In this document: piece after piece, positions 1 through 8,494 of the stretch
Numbering within the stretch: the first letter of the stretch is position 1
Layout: every line of letters begins with the position of its first letter
Assembly: GCF_038725785.1 (NCBI RefSeq)
Contig: NZ_CP109796.1
Coordinates: forward strand, 2,790,001 to 2,854,000
Source: Termitidicoccus mucosus
Lineage (GTDB): Bacteria > Verrucomicrobiota > Verrucomicrobiia > Opitutales > Opitutaceae
Reading direction: 5' to 3'
DNA length: 64,000 nt
Made by a program: the position numbers and the translations under genes
Notes under the pieces: model-generated
What the model saw: the letters and a program-made list of their open reading frames with translations, nothing else
Databases searched by the model: none
Told to the model about the DNA's origin: nothing

Positions 1-133
1 CTTTTCGCCCTCATTCATGAACGCAAACTCAAAAACAAAAACAGTGGCCAGCCTTCATAATTTTCTTTAACAGCCATGCTTTGGGTATATGCTGCTGCCG
101 GTTAACTCAACCCATAACCCAATCCGAAGTCTC

Positions 134-508
134 ATGAATAAAACTCTGCGCAAGATCCTCGCCCTTTGCTTTGCCGCGACGCTGCTCGCCGCTCCCGCCG
201 TCGTCTCAGCCCAAAGCAGCCCGCCTTCCGCCCCGGCCAAGGCCAAGTCCGAAAAGAAAGCAAAAGCCGCGCCCAAAGTGGACCTCAACACCGCCACGAA
301 GGAGCAGCTTGTCAAACTTCCGGGCATCGACGAGGCCACCGCCGACAAAATTATCGCGGCGCGCCCGTTCACCGGCAAAGGCCAGCTCAAGAGCAAAAAA
401 ATCGTCAGTGACGCGACCTATGAAGCCATCAAGGATCTGACTGTCGCGAAACAACCCAAGACCTCCGGGGCGTCGAAAAAAGAAAACAAAAAGAAAAAAA
501 CCGAATAA
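134..508 (+). CDS. Exported helix-hairpin-helix (ComEA-like) protein
   Basis: The protein is 124 aa. It starts with a clear Sec signal peptide (MNKTLRKILALCF, hydrophobic core, Ala-rich cleavage region ending VSAQ), which is why the inner ATG at 134 is preferred over the one at 89. After a Lys/Ala/Pro linker comes a single HhH module at about residues 50-105 (VDLNTATKEQLVKLPGI, then ADKIIAARPF), the arrangement found in ComEA and other DNA-binding HhH proteins. The C-terminus is very lysine-rich (KKENKKKKTE), which would suit nucleic-acid contact. A periplasmic DNA-binding role, for example in DNA uptake, is inference; no competence pilus genes are near, though a comEC-like gene lies at 31.6 kb. 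A strong terminator follows directly. Confidence 0.8.
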   Translation: MNKTLRKILALCFAATLLAAPAVVSAQSSPPSAPAKAKSEKKAKAAPKVDLNTATKEQLVKLPGIDEATADKIIAARPFTGKGQLKSKKIVSDATYEAIKDLTVAKQPKTSGASKKENKKKKTE

Positions 509-531
509 CCCGCGCACATCTTTCAAAAACA

Positions 532-571
532 GGGCCGCCGCCGGAGATCTCCCGGCGGCGGCCCCGTTTTT
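532..571 (+). terminator. Intrinsic terminator of the HhH gene
   Basis: A 13-bp perfect GC stem (GGGCCGCCGCCGG / CCGGCGGCGGCCC) with a 6-nt loop is followed by GTTTTT, 24 nt after the stop codon. It also separates this gene from the convergent glgA. Confidence 0.85.
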
Positions 572-593
572 GCCTCCTTCGTTCAGCGCGTCC

Positions 594-2039
594 TCACAAT
601 GCCGCCTCATACAATTCCATGTAGGCCCGCGCGGCTTTAGCCCAGCTGAAATCGCGCCGCATGCCGCGTTCGCGCATCGCCGCCAGGGTCGTTTTGTCGG
701 CAAACAACTTCACCGCGCGTTTCAACCCGTCGCGCAGCCCGGCCGCGGTCGGCGGAAACATGATGCCGGTGCCCCCGGCGGGATTCTCGTCGATGTCGGT
801 CACCGTGTCGGCCAGTCCGCCCACACGCGTCACGAGCGGCGGCGTGCCGTAGGCCTGCGAATACATCTGGTTCAACCCGCACGGCTCGAATATCGACGGC
901 ATCACAAAAAAATCGCCGCCCGCCTCGACGAGGTGGCTCATCGCCTCGTCGAGGCGCGCCACGAGCGTGATTTTTCCGGGACGGCTCGCGGCCAGCGCGC
1001 GCATTTCGCCCTCCAGCCGCTTGTCGCCGGAGCCGAGCACCACGAGGCGGCAGTCGTGCTTGAGGAAAAACTCGCGGTTATCGAGCACGAGCTGCACGCC
1101 CTTCTGCTCGGTCAACCGGCACACCATGCCGAAGACGGGGACATCGTCCCCCGCCGGATCGAGCCCCGCCTTTTTGAGCAGCGCCTCGCGGCATACCGCC
1201 TTGCCCGCCATGTCCCCGGCGGAGTAATTCGCCGGCAGATGCGCGTCGGTCGCCGGATTCCACACGGACGGGTCGATCCCGTTGATCAGGCCGGACAAAT
1301 CCTCGGCGCGCGACGCCACCACGCCGTCCAGGCCGCATCCGTATTCCGGCGTCTGGATTTCGCGCGCGTAGCGCGGGCTCACCGTCGTCACGCGGTCGGC
1401 AAACAAAATCCCCCCCTTCATGAAACTCATCTGCCCGTAGTATTCGAGCCCGTCGATGCCCCGCAGCTCGTCGGGCAGGTTCGTGCGGAAAAACGCCCGC
1501 ATCGGGAACAGCCCCTGGAAGGCGATGTTGTGGATGGTGAACACCGTCTTGAGCGCGAGCGTCGCGCCGTGGCGGCTCTCCGCGTGGCGCAGCAGCAGCG
1601 GCATCAACGCCGCCTGCCAGTCATGCGCGTGCACGATGTCGGCCTGCATCTCGAGCAACCGCAGCGCCTCGACCGTGCCCTTGCAGAAAAAAATATAGCG
1701 CAGGTAGTTGTCCTCGTAGTCGCGCTCGCCGTTGCCGTAGGCGCCCTTCCGGTCGAAAAACTCCTCCCGGCACACCGTGAAAATATTCAGGTTGGGACAA
1801 GGCGAAAACACCTTCACGTCGCCGCTTACGAAAGTGTCCCCCATCTCGATTTTCAACCGCAGCACCCGCTCCGCCGCGGCCGCGTCCGGCTGCGCGAAAA
1901 CCGCGCTGTATCCGGGGATGAAGACGGACACCTCATGCCCGTCCCTGGCCAGCGTCGAGGCCAGCGATCCGACTGCATCGGCCAGCCCGCCGGTTTTGAT
2001 GTAGGGGAACAGCTCGCTCGCGACGTGAACGATTTTCAT
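594..2039 (-). CDS. glgA: Glycogen/starch synthase (GT5), ADP-glucose dependent
   Basis: The 481-aa protein has the usual length of bacterial GlgA, which extends alpha-1,4-glucan chains from ADP-glucose in the cytoplasm. The N-terminal KTGGLAD motif that contacts ADP-glucose is at residues 15-21. The C-terminal GT-B domain carries the EPCGLNQMY...GTPPLV(T)RVGGLADTV block from about residue 385, matching the family's conserved retaining-glycosyltransferase loop. The start MKIVHVASELFPYIK is the typical GlgA N-terminus. It is convergent with the HhH gene and divergent from rnr; no other glycogen genes are adjacent. Confidence 0.95.
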   Translation of the reverse strand: MKIVHVASELFPYIKTGGLADAVGSLASTLARDGHEVSVFIPGYSAVFAQPDAAAAERVLRLKIEMGDTFVSGDVKVFSPCPNLNIFTVCREEFFDRKGAYGNGERDYEDNYLRYIFFCKGTVEALRLLEMQADIVHAHDWQAALMPLLLRHAESRHGATLALKTVFTIHNIAFQGLFPMRAFFRTNLPDELRGIDGLEYYGQMSFMKGGILFADRVTTVSPRYAREIQTPEYGCGLDGVVASRAEDLSGLINGIDPSVWNPATDAHLPANYSAGDMAGKAVCREALLKKAGLDPAGDDVPVFGMVCRLTEQKGVQLVLDNREFFLKHDCRLVVLGSGDKRLEGEMRALAASRPGKITLVARLDEAMSHLVEAGGDFFVMPSIFEPCGLNQMYSQAYGTPPLVTRVGGLADTVTDIDENPAGGTGIMFPPTAAGLRDGLKRAVKLFADKTTLAAMRERGMRRDFSWAKAARAYMELYEAAL

Positions 2040-2110
2040 CGCGTCACGTTAGGTGACATCCCGCCGCCATTCCAATCCTGAAAAACGCGCGGCGCTCGTG
2101 GAACCGCGAC

Positions 2111-2215
2111 CTGGGAGCGCAGGCGTGCCACCCACCGGGTCGGGTGGCACGGGCGACCCCGCCCGTGCGACGGCGCTCCGCGCCGCCAAAGCCGGCAGGA
2201 TGCCGGCGCTCCCAG
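2111..2215. repeat. Palindromic intergenic element (family J, related to 43042-43107)
   Basis: The outer arms CTGGGAGCGC and GGCGCTCCCAG enclose an inner hairpin containing GTGCCACC...GGGTGGCAC and GGGCG...CGCCC. The GTGGCACGGGCGA core recurs inside the ABC ATPase gene at 43 kb. Together with the AT-rich repeat at 2256 it fills the 348-bp glgA-rnr gap; no gene was seen there. Confidence 0.75.
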
Positions 2216-2255
2216 TGGGCTGCCGCGCTCACGCAGCCCGCGTGGAACATTGATA

Positions 2256-2315
2256 TTTTGAATTTTGAGATTTCGGGATTTTTTTGGGATTTGGGATTTT
2301 GGGATTTGGGATTTC
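2256..2315 (+). repeat. GGGATTT minisatellite-like tract (family N)
   Basis: Degenerate direct repeats of TTTGGGATT follow a TTTTGAGATTT lead-in, just upstream of rnr. The reverse complement of the tract at 58673-58719 begins the same way. An open frame through it would add an artificial N-terminus to rnr, so it should not be taken as coding. Confidence 0.7.
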
Positions 2316-2387
2316 CCTCCATTTCGATTCCAATCACCCAAAACCACCCGCACCACTTACCCGCCTCACCGCAATCCGCATCACCCA

Positions 2388-4649
2388 ATGAAACTCCGCG
2401 ACCGCATCCTCGCCCATCTCCGCTCGCCCGGCTACGCGCCCGTCGACCTCGCTGGCCTCGCCCGCGCGCTCGGCCTGAACAAAAAAGACCGCCGCTCGCT
2501 CGCCCATGAAGTCCGCCTCGGCCTCTCGCAAGGCGCCCTCGTTTATGTGAAGGGCGACCGCATCGCCCTCGCCGGCGACGACGACCTCGCCATCGGCCGC
2601 CTCATGTTTCGCGCCGGCGGCTCCGCCTACCTCATCCCCGACCCCGTGCCCGGCGCCGCCGAGGACGAGCCCGCCGTGCAAATCGCGCCCGAGGACACCG
2701 GGGTCGCGCTCCACGGCGACCGCGTCGCGGTGAAAGTCCTCGCCCGCATGAGCCGCCCCCGCAACGGCCGCGCGCCCGAGCCCACCGGCCGCGTCGTCCG
2801 CATCGAGGAGCGCGCCAACGAAACCGTCGTCGGCAATCTCCAGCGCATCCGCAACAAATACTACGTCAACGCCGACAATCCCCGCTTCTTCCACGAAATC
2901 GCCGTCGCCGACCCCGCCGCCTCCGGCCTCAAGCCCGTCCCCGCGCCCGGCGACAAAGTCGTGGTCAAACTCGCCGAGTGGACCTCCCGCCACAAAAACC
3001 TCGAGGGCGTCATCATCGAGCGCCTCGGCCAAACCTTCGAGCCCCGCGCCGAACTCGCGGGCATTTACCACAAATACAAGCTCGACCCGTCCTTCCCCGC
3101 CGACGTCGAACGCGAGGTCGCCGCCCTCCCCGACTCCGTCCATCCCCGCGAACTCTCCGGCCGGCTCGACTACCGCGAAGTCCCCACCCTTACCATCGAC
3201 CCCGACGACGCCAAGGACTTCGACGATGCCCTCTCCATCGAGCCCCTCGACGACGGGGACGTCCGCGTCGGCATCCACATCGCCGACGTCGGCAACTACG
3301 TGCGCCCCGGCACCGCCCTCGACCGCGAGGCCAAGCGCCGCGGCAACTCCACCTACCTCGTCGGCACCGTCATCCCCATGCTGCCGCAAAAACTCTCCAA
3401 CGGCCTCTGCTCCCTCGTCGAGGCGCAGGACCGCCTCTGCAAGGCCGTCTTCCTGGTATTCGATAAAAAAATACGCCTCAAGCACGCCTCCTTCGCCAAT
3501 ACCGTCATCCGCTCGCGCAAACGCCTCACCTACCGCCAGGCCTACGCCCTTCTCTTCGAAAACCGCCTCGACAAAATCCGCGCCCTCCCGCTCCCGCCCA
3601 AGCACCAGACCGGCTCCACCGGCCGCGCCCTCTCCGACCTCAGCGACCTCGAACTCGTCGATCTCCAAAGCTGGCTGCGCAAACTCTGGGCCATCGCCTC
3701 GAAACTCCGCCGCGCCCGCATGGCCGCCGGCTCCCTCGACCTCGACATGCCCGAGACCAAGGTCTTCGTCGATGAGCAAGGCTACGCCGACCGCCTCGAA
3801 CTCATCGAGCACGACGAAAGCCACCAGCTCATCGAGGAATTCATGCTTGCCGCCAACGAAGCCGTCGCCCGCCTCACCCGCTCGCACCGCCTGCCGTCGC
3901 TCTACCGCGTGCACGACGAACCCGACGAGGACAAGCTCGATGAACTCCGCAAAACCCTCGCCATCGCCGGCGTCACCACCGGCGATCTCGCCGGCCACGA
4001 GGAAATGGCGAAACTCCTCGAAACCCTCTCCACCCATCCGCAAGGCCACCTGCTGCGCACGCAAATCCTGCGTTCCCTGAAAAAAGCCTGCTACCGCGGC
4101 ACGCCCGACGGGCACTACGGCCTCGCCAAAAAAGACTACACCCACTTTACCTCGCCCATCCGCCGCTACTCCGACCTCGTCGTCCACCGCGTCCTCGACT
4201 ACTACCTCGTCAAACACTCCGGCTACCCGGTGCCCGCCGGCGGACGCCTCCCCGCGCTCACTCCCGGCCAGATGGAATCCCTCGGCGAGCACCTCAGCCT
4301 CACCGAAACCAACTCCCAGGAAGCCGAGCGCGAAAGCGTGAAGATCAAGCAGCTCGAATTTTTCGAGCGTGAGCTCGCGAAGAAAACGAAAACCAAGTTC
4401 GAAGCCGTCATCACCGACATCCGCCAGCACGGTTTCTTCGTGGAGCTGGTCCAGTCGATGACCTTCGGTTTCGTCCCCATGAACACCCTCACCGACGACG
4501 ACTATTACCCGAACAACACCAACACCCTCCTGACCGGAAGAAAAACCAAGCGCCGCCTCGCCACCGGCGGCCACATCGACGTCGTCGTGCACAAGGTCGA
4601 TCGCTTCAAACGCCTCATCGACTTCCGCCTGCCGCCCAAGAAAGCCTGA
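2388..4649 (+). CDS. rnr: Ribonuclease R (RNB/S1 3'-5' exoribonuclease)
   Basis: The protein is 753 aa and degrades structured RNA processively in the cytoplasm. Order of domains: winged-helix-like N-terminus (residues 1-60), cold-shock/OB domains, RNB catalytic domain starting near residue 271 with DPDDAKDFDDAL (metal-binding aspartates), the HFTSPIRRYSDLVVHR motif near residue 586, and a C-terminal S1 domain from about residue 665. The start at MKLRDRIL was chosen because upstream codons come from the GGGATTT repeat. The C-terminus is shorter than that of E. coli RNase R and lacks its long basic tail. Confidence 0.95.
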   Translation: MKLRDRILAHLRSPGYAPVDLAGLARALGLNKKDRRSLAHEVRLGLSQGALVYVKGDRIALAGDDDLAIGRLMFRAGGSAYLIPDPVPGAAEDEPAVQIAPEDTGVALHGDRVAVKVLARMSRPRNGRAPEPTGRVVRIEERANETVVGNLQRIRNKYYVNADNPRFFHEIAVADPAASGLKPVPAPGDKVVVKLAEWTSRHKNLEGVIIERLGQTFEPRAELAGIYHKYKLDPSFPADVEREVAALPDSVHPRELSGRLDYREVPTLTIDPDDAKDFDDALSIEPLDDGDVRVGIHIADVGNYVRPGTALDREAKRRGNSTYLVGTVIPMLPQKLSNGLCSLVEAQDRLCKAVFLVFDKKIRLKHASFANTVIRSRKRLTYRQAYALLFENRLDKIRALPLPPKHQTGSTGRALSDLSDLELVDLQSWLRKLWAIASKLRRARMAAGSLDLDMPETKVFVDEQGYADRLELIEHDESHQLIEEFMLAANEAVARLTRSHRLPSLYRVHDEPDEDKLDELRKTLAIAGVTTGDLAGHEEMAKLLETLSTHPQGHLLRTQILRSLKKACYRGTPDGHYGLAKKDYTHFTSPIRRYSDLVVHRVLDYYLVKHSGYPVPAGGRLPALTPGQMESLGEHLSLTETNSQEAERESVKIKQLEFFERELAKKTKTKFEAVITDIRQHGFFVELVQSMTFGFVPMNTLTDDDYYPNNTNTLLTGRKTKRRLATGGHIDVVVHKVDRFKRLIDFRLPPKKA

Positions 4650-4657
4650 TATTAAAG

Positions 4658-4738
4658 TGGAGGGCCGAGCTCCCGCGAGGCCGTCGCGGTTGGACGCGAC
4701 GTTTTCCGGCGACGGCCTCGCGGGAGCTCGGCCCTCCA
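4658..4738. repeat. Palindromic element, family A copy 1
   Basis: This 81-nt near-perfect inverted repeat starts TGGAGGGCCGAGCTCCCGC and ends with its complement. It sits 9 nt after the rnr stop. A second copy is the core of the composite element at 24438-24578 after dnaJ. Confidence 0.9.
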
Positions 4739-4773
4739 CAAGGATAAATTTCGTTCGGAATTGGGATCACCTG

Positions 4774-4793
4774 CCACTCGATACTTGTCACTT
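4774..4793. repeat. ACTTGATACTTGTCACTT-type short repeat (family K)
   Basis: The sequence CCACTCGATACTTGTCACTT recurs with small changes at 9258-9286 and 52640-52672. The third copy is translated in frame inside another gene. Confidence 0.65.
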
Positions 4794-4837
4794 CTTTGAG
4801 TTGCCGTCTCCAGACCGCGCCTCTTCCATTTTCTCCC

Positions 4838-5167
4838 ATGTCATCCATCCCGACCCAATTCACCGACGTCACCGTGCTGGCCAAGGCCAACACTTATTTC
4901 GACGGCAGCGTCGTCAGCCATACCATCATCCTGGCCGACGGCACCAAAAAAACCCTCGGGCTCATCCGTCCGGGCTCGTATCATTTCGGCACCGACGCCG
5001 CCGAGCGCATGGAACTCGTCGCCGGCTCCTGCCGTGTGACCTTGGACGGCCGGACCGACACCCGCGACCACGCCGCCGGCACCCACTTCGACGTCCCCGC
5101 CAAATCCGGTTTCACCATCGAGGTGAAGGCCGGGCTGGTCGAATACATCTGCTCCTACATTTCGTGA
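4838..5167 (+). CDS. ppnP: Pyrimidine/purine nucleoside phosphorylase (PpnP/YaiE family)
   Basis: The 109-aa protein matches the PpnP family (formerly DUF1255) in length and in its cupin-like beta pattern: ANTYFDGSVVSHTI, KKTLGLIRPGSYHFGT, ERMELVAGSCRV, GTHFDVPAKSGFTIEV and a C-terminal YICSYIS. Family members phosphorolyse several nucleosides to base plus ribose-1-phosphate. The start at 4838 (MSSIPTQFTDV) fits family length; the ATG at 4796 would add 14 non-conserved residues from repeat-rich DNA. It stands alone between repeat blocks. Confidence 0.9.
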   Translation: MSSIPTQFTDVTVLAKANTYFDGSVVSHTIILADGTKKTLGLIRPGSYHFGTDAAERMELVAGSCRVTLDGRTDTRDHAAGTHFDVPAKSGFTIEVKAGLVEYICSYIS

Positions 5168-5199
5168 ACCGGAGCGGCGGGCGCAGTGTTTTTTATTTA

Positions 5200-5471
5200 A
5201 CCACGGAGTTCAGAGGGAGACTTTCTAAAATCAAATTCCCTTTCATTGCTCCGTGTTTCCGTGGATTGAATCCAATGGTTCGTTTTTATTTGACCACGGA
5301 TAACACGGATTATCACGGATAAGAGAAAGAGTGGGAAACCGTTGGTTTTATCTGTGTTCATCCGTGAAATCCGTGGTTAGATTTAGTGGTTCGTTTTTTA
5401 TAGCCACAAAGAGGCACAAAAGGCACAAAATTGAGTGATTGTTTTGTGCTTCTTGTGCATTTTTGTGGCTA
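5200..5471. repeat. Array of three distinct palindromes (family M)
   Basis: Three consecutive inverted repeats fill the ppnP-recQ gap: (1) CCACGGAG...TCCGTGG about 5201-5266; (2) CCACGGATAACACGGATTATC...ATCCGTGG about 5295-5379; (3) AGCCACAAAGAGGCACAAAA...TTTTTGTGGCT about 5402-5470. Each is followed by a similar AATGGTTC(G)TTTT or TAGTGGTTCGTTTT spacer. No gene was seen in this stretch. Confidence 0.8.
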
Positions 5472-5476
5472 ATTTA

Positions 5477-7360
5477 ATGGTTCCTTTCCTCGCGCCTTTT
5501 TCTCCTCGTTCCGCCTTCCACGCCGTGCCCGATCTTCAGCTCACCCTTCACACCACTTTTGGCTATCCGGAATTCCGTCCGCTCCAGCGCGAAATCATCG
5601 AGGCGTCGCTGGCGGGCCGCGACGTCTTCGCGCTGCTGCCGACCGGCGGCGGCAAGTCGATGTGCTACCAGCTGCCCGCGCTGCATCGCCCGGGGCTGAC
5701 CGTGGTCGTGTCGCCGCTGATCGCGTTGATGAAGGACCAGGTTGACCAGCTCCAGGCGGCGGGCGTGGCGGCGACGTTTTTGAACTCGTCACTCGGGTCG
5801 GCGGAGGCGCGCTCGCGGCTCGCGGGGCTGCATCGCGGCGAGTGGCGGCTGCTCTACGTCGCGCCGGAGCGGCTCATGCTCGACGGCTGGCAGGAAAACC
5901 TGCGCGCCTGGAACGTCGCCGCGCTCGCCATCGACGAGGCGCATTGCGTGTCGGAATGGGGCCATGATTTCCGCCCCGAATACCGCCAGCTGGCGGCGCT
6001 GCGCGACCTGCTGCCGGACGTGCCGGTGATGGCGCTCACCGCGACCGCGACCGAGCGCGTGCGCGAGGACATCGTGAAACACCTGCGGCTGCGCGAGCCG
6101 GAGTTGTTCGTCGCGAGCTTCAACCGCCCCAACCTCACCTACCGCGTGCAGCCGAAGGACGGGCCGCTGCAGCAGATCATCGTCTTCCTGAAAAACCGCG
6201 ACGACGAGAGCGGCATCGTGTATTGCGCGACACGGGCGACGACGGAGCGCGTGGCCGAGGCGCTCGCGGCCCGCGGGTTTGCGGCGCGCGCCTACCACGC
6301 CGGCCTGACGGCGGAGGAACGCGCGCGCAACCAGGAGCTGTTTCTCCGCGACGAGGTGAAGATCATCTGCGCGACCATCGCCTTCGGCATGGGCATCAAC
6401 AAACCCAACGTCCGCTGGGTCATTCACTACGACCTGCCGAAAAACATCGAAGGCTACTACCAGGAAACCGGGCGCGCCGGGCGCGACGGCCTGCCGGCGG
6501 ACTGCCTGCTGCTCTTCAGCGGCGGCGACGCGGCGAAGCAGACGCATTTCATCGACGAGATCGCCGACGAGCACGAGCGCAACGTCGCCCGCGCGCAGCT
6601 CCGCCAGATGCTCCACTACGCGGAAAGCGCCGGGTGCCGGCGGCGCGAGTTGCTGGGCTATTTCGGCGAGGGTTTTCCAGCCGCTGGCGGCGGCTGCGGC
6701 GCGTGCGACAATTGCCTCGAACCGCGCGAGACCTACGACGGCACCGTCCTCGCGCAAAAATTCCTGTCCTGCGTTTATCGCGCGCGGCAGGCGAGCCGGT
6801 TCGGCGTGGGGCTGAACCACATCGTGGAAATCCTCACCGGGGCGGACACCGATAAAATCCGCCGCTGGGGCCACGACCGGCTGAGCACGTATGGCATCGG
6901 CCAGGAACTCCCGCGCGCGCAATGGGCGGCGGTGGGCCGCGAGTTGCTGCGGCTCGGCTACGCGGCGCAAAGCGAGGGCGAGTATCCGGTGCTGGAGCTG
7001 ACGGCGGAGGGCCTGGAGTGGCTGCGCTCGCGCAAGCCCCTGATGCTCACGAAACCGATGCTGCTGCCCAAGGCGCGCAAGGTCGCGACCCGGCGCGAGG
7101 GCGACGTGGAATGCGACGAGATCCTCTTCGCGCAACTGCGCGCGCTGCGCAAGGAGCTGGCCGACGAACGCGGCGTGCCGGCGTATGTGATTTTTGGAGA
7201 CAAGACGTTGCGCGAACTCGCGCGCGCCTATCCGGTGAGCGTCGCGGGGATGGAAGGCATCTTCGGCATCGGCGAAAGGAAACGCGAGGAGTTCGGCGAA
7301 ATCTTCGCCCGCGAAATCGCCGGCTATTTGGAAACCAACTCGCGGATGAGCTTCAACTGA
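5477..7360 (+). CDS. recQ: ATP-dependent DNA helicase RecQ
   Basis: The 627-aa protein is a 3'-5' DNA helicase used in recombination and fork repair. Visible landmarks are the FRPLQREII Q-motif region, Walker A LLPTGGGKSMCYQLP near residue 54, DEAH box in AIDEAHCVSEWGHDFRPEYR near residue 151, the ETGRAGRDG motif VI, a zinc-binding RQC segment (CRRRELLGYFGE...CGACDNC, about 386-414) and a C-terminal HRDC domain (about 543-620). The start at MVPFLAPF is uncertain; a GTG at 5526 would give a shorter protein starting near the conserved region. It is preceded by the family M array and followed by a composite repeat. Confidence 0.95.
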   Translation: MVPFLAPFSPRSAFHAVPDLQLTLHTTFGYPEFRPLQREIIEASLAGRDVFALLPTGGGKSMCYQLPALHRPGLTVVVSPLIALMKDQVDQLQAAGVAATFLNSSLGSAEARSRLAGLHRGEWRLLYVAPERLMLDGWQENLRAWNVAALAIDEAHCVSEWGHDFRPEYRQLAALRDLLPDVPVMALTATATERVREDIVKHLRLREPELFVASFNRPNLTYRVQPKDGPLQQIIVFLKNRDDESGIVYCATRATTERVAEALAARGFAARAYHAGLTAEERARNQELFLRDEVKIICATIAFGMGINKPNVRWVIHYDLPKNIEGYYQETGRAGRDGLPADCLLLFSGGDAAKQTHFIDEIADEHERNVARAQLRQMLHYAESAGCRRRELLGYFGEGFPAAGGGCGACDNCLEPRETYDGTVLAQKFLSCVYRARQASRFGVGLNHIVEILTGADTDKIRRWGHDRLSTYGIGQELPRAQWAAVGRELLRLGYAAQSEGEYPVLELTAEGLEWLRSRKPLMLTKPMLLPKARKVATRREGDVECDEILFAQLRALRKELADERGVPAYVIFGDKTLRELARAYPVSVAGMEGIFGIGERKREEFGEIFAREIAGYLETNSRMSFN

Positions 7361-7384
7361 AGTTGAAGAGCGGCCTTCCCCCAA

Positions 7385-7611
7385 TCGTTCTCGTTCTCTT
7401 ACTCGTTCTCGAAACGTTGCGAAAAACAAAAAGAGAACGAGAACGAGTAATACCAATTATGAAAGAAAATCCTACTTTAGAAACCAAGCAATGCAGGGGC
7501 TTCGCTTGCGAAGCCCTTTGCCTTTGGGCAGTTGCCAAACCGGGCGTCGCAAGCGACGCCCCTACAAAAGACTGATTTTTGTTCGCAACTGGTATAAGAG
7601 AACGAGAACGA
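7385..7611. repeat. Family G palindrome with inserted ATACC...GGTAT composite element
   Basis: A palindrome with arms TCGTTCTCGTTCTCTT (7385-7400) and AAGAGAACGAGAACGA (7431-7446) is followed by a 146-nt element at 7450-7595. That element has ends ATACCAATT / AACTGGTAT and an inner hairpin GGGGCTTCGC...GCGTCGCAAGCGACGCCCC. The arm AAGAGAACGAGAACGA then appears again at 7596-7611, so the inner element is flanked by exact 16-bp direct repeats, as after an insertion with target duplication (inference). Confidence 0.75.
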
Positions 7612-7625
7612 TTTCTTGGGACGCC

Positions 7626-8471
7626 TCACCCCAGCGAATCCCGAAAAATTTTTCCCCGTTCAAGACGCGCGCGGACTTCGGGCCAGTCGCCGTGGTCGAT
7701 CGCGGCGCGCAAGCCCGCAAGCCGCGCCTGAAACTGGTCGATGGCGTGCAAAACCTCGTCGCGATTCTGCTGGAAAATCTCGATCCACATGGTCGCGTCG
7801 CTCGCCGCGATGCGCGTGGTGTCGCGCAGACCCGCGCCGGCATGCTCGCGCCAGGCGGGATTTTTTTGCGCGAGCAAATCGCACAAATTCGTCGCGAGCG
7901 CCTGCGGCAGGTGGCTGATGTTGGCCACGATTTCATCATGCTGCGCGGGCGTGACGGAAACCGTCCTGCCGCCAAGCGCGCGCCAGAAATCCGTCACGAT
8001 CCCGGCGGCCTGCGCGTCGGCGCCGTTCTCCGGCGTGACAAAACAGGTGCGCCCGGCGAACAGCTCCGCCGAGCCGTTTTCCCAGCCGGTCTTCTGGCTG
8101 CCGGCCATCGGATGCGAGCCGACGAAACGCGCATGCGGCGGCAGGGCGGCGCGACATTTCCGGCAAAGGCGGTTTTTCACGCTGCCCACGTCGGTGACGA
8201 TCACGCCGTCCGGCAGCGCGGGCGCGATCTGGCGGGCGAGCTCGATGATCTTTTCCACCGGCGCGGCCAGCACGACGAGGTTCGCCGCGCGCACGGCCTC
8301 CTCCGGCGTTTCGGCCACGGCATCGCACCACGGCTGCGAGCGAAGCGCGTCGCGCACTTCCGGCCGGCGCGCCCAGATGACGATGCGCCGCGCCGCGCCG
8401 CGCGCCCGCGCCGCCATGGCGACGGACCCGCCGAGCAGTCCGGGGGCAAGAATGGCAAGTTGTTCAATCAT
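7626..8471 (-). CDS. tyrA: Prephenate dehydrogenase (tyrosine biosynthesis)
   Basis: The 281-aa protein converts prephenate to 4-hydroxyphenylpyruvate with NAD(P)+. The N-terminal Rossmann loop reads LAPGLLGGSV (residues 8-17), with Ala where the first Gly of the usual GxGxxG stands. SHPMAGSQKTGWENG is the conserved substrate-binding block and TPAQHDEIVANISHLPQ the catalytic-histidine region of the TyrA family. Length suits a monofunctional enzyme without chorismate mutase or ACT domain. The start at 8471 (MIEQLAIL) fits the family N-terminus. It lies 23 nt downstream of the EVE gene and is probably cotranscribed with it. Confidence 0.92.
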   Translation of the reverse strand: MIEQLAILAPGLLGGSVAMAARARGAARRIVIWARRPEVRDALRSQPWCDAVAETPEEAVRAANLVVLAAPVEKIIELARQIAPALPDGVIVTDVGSVKNRLCRKCRAALPPHARFVGSHPMAGSQKTGWENGSAELFAGRTCFVTPENGADAQAAGIVTDFWRALGGRTVSVTPAQHDEIVANISHLPQALATNLCDLLAQKNPAWREHAGAGLRDTTRIAASDATMWIEIFQQNRDEVLHAIDQFQARLAGLRAAIDHGDWPEVRARLERGKIFRDSLG

Positions 8472-8494
8472 GGGGAATGTTCCGGTGGCCGGTC

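Noticed and set aside
2265-2387. N-terminal extension of rnr
   Set aside because: It would be translated from the GGGATTT minisatellite and is not conserved in RNase R.
2334-4739. Minus-strand ORF (801 aa) opposite rnr
   Set aside because: Antisense shadow; RNase R on the plus strand is complete.
5200-5471. CRISPR-like array of repeats
   Set aside because: The three units have different sequences, no constant repeat-spacer period and no cas genes nearby.
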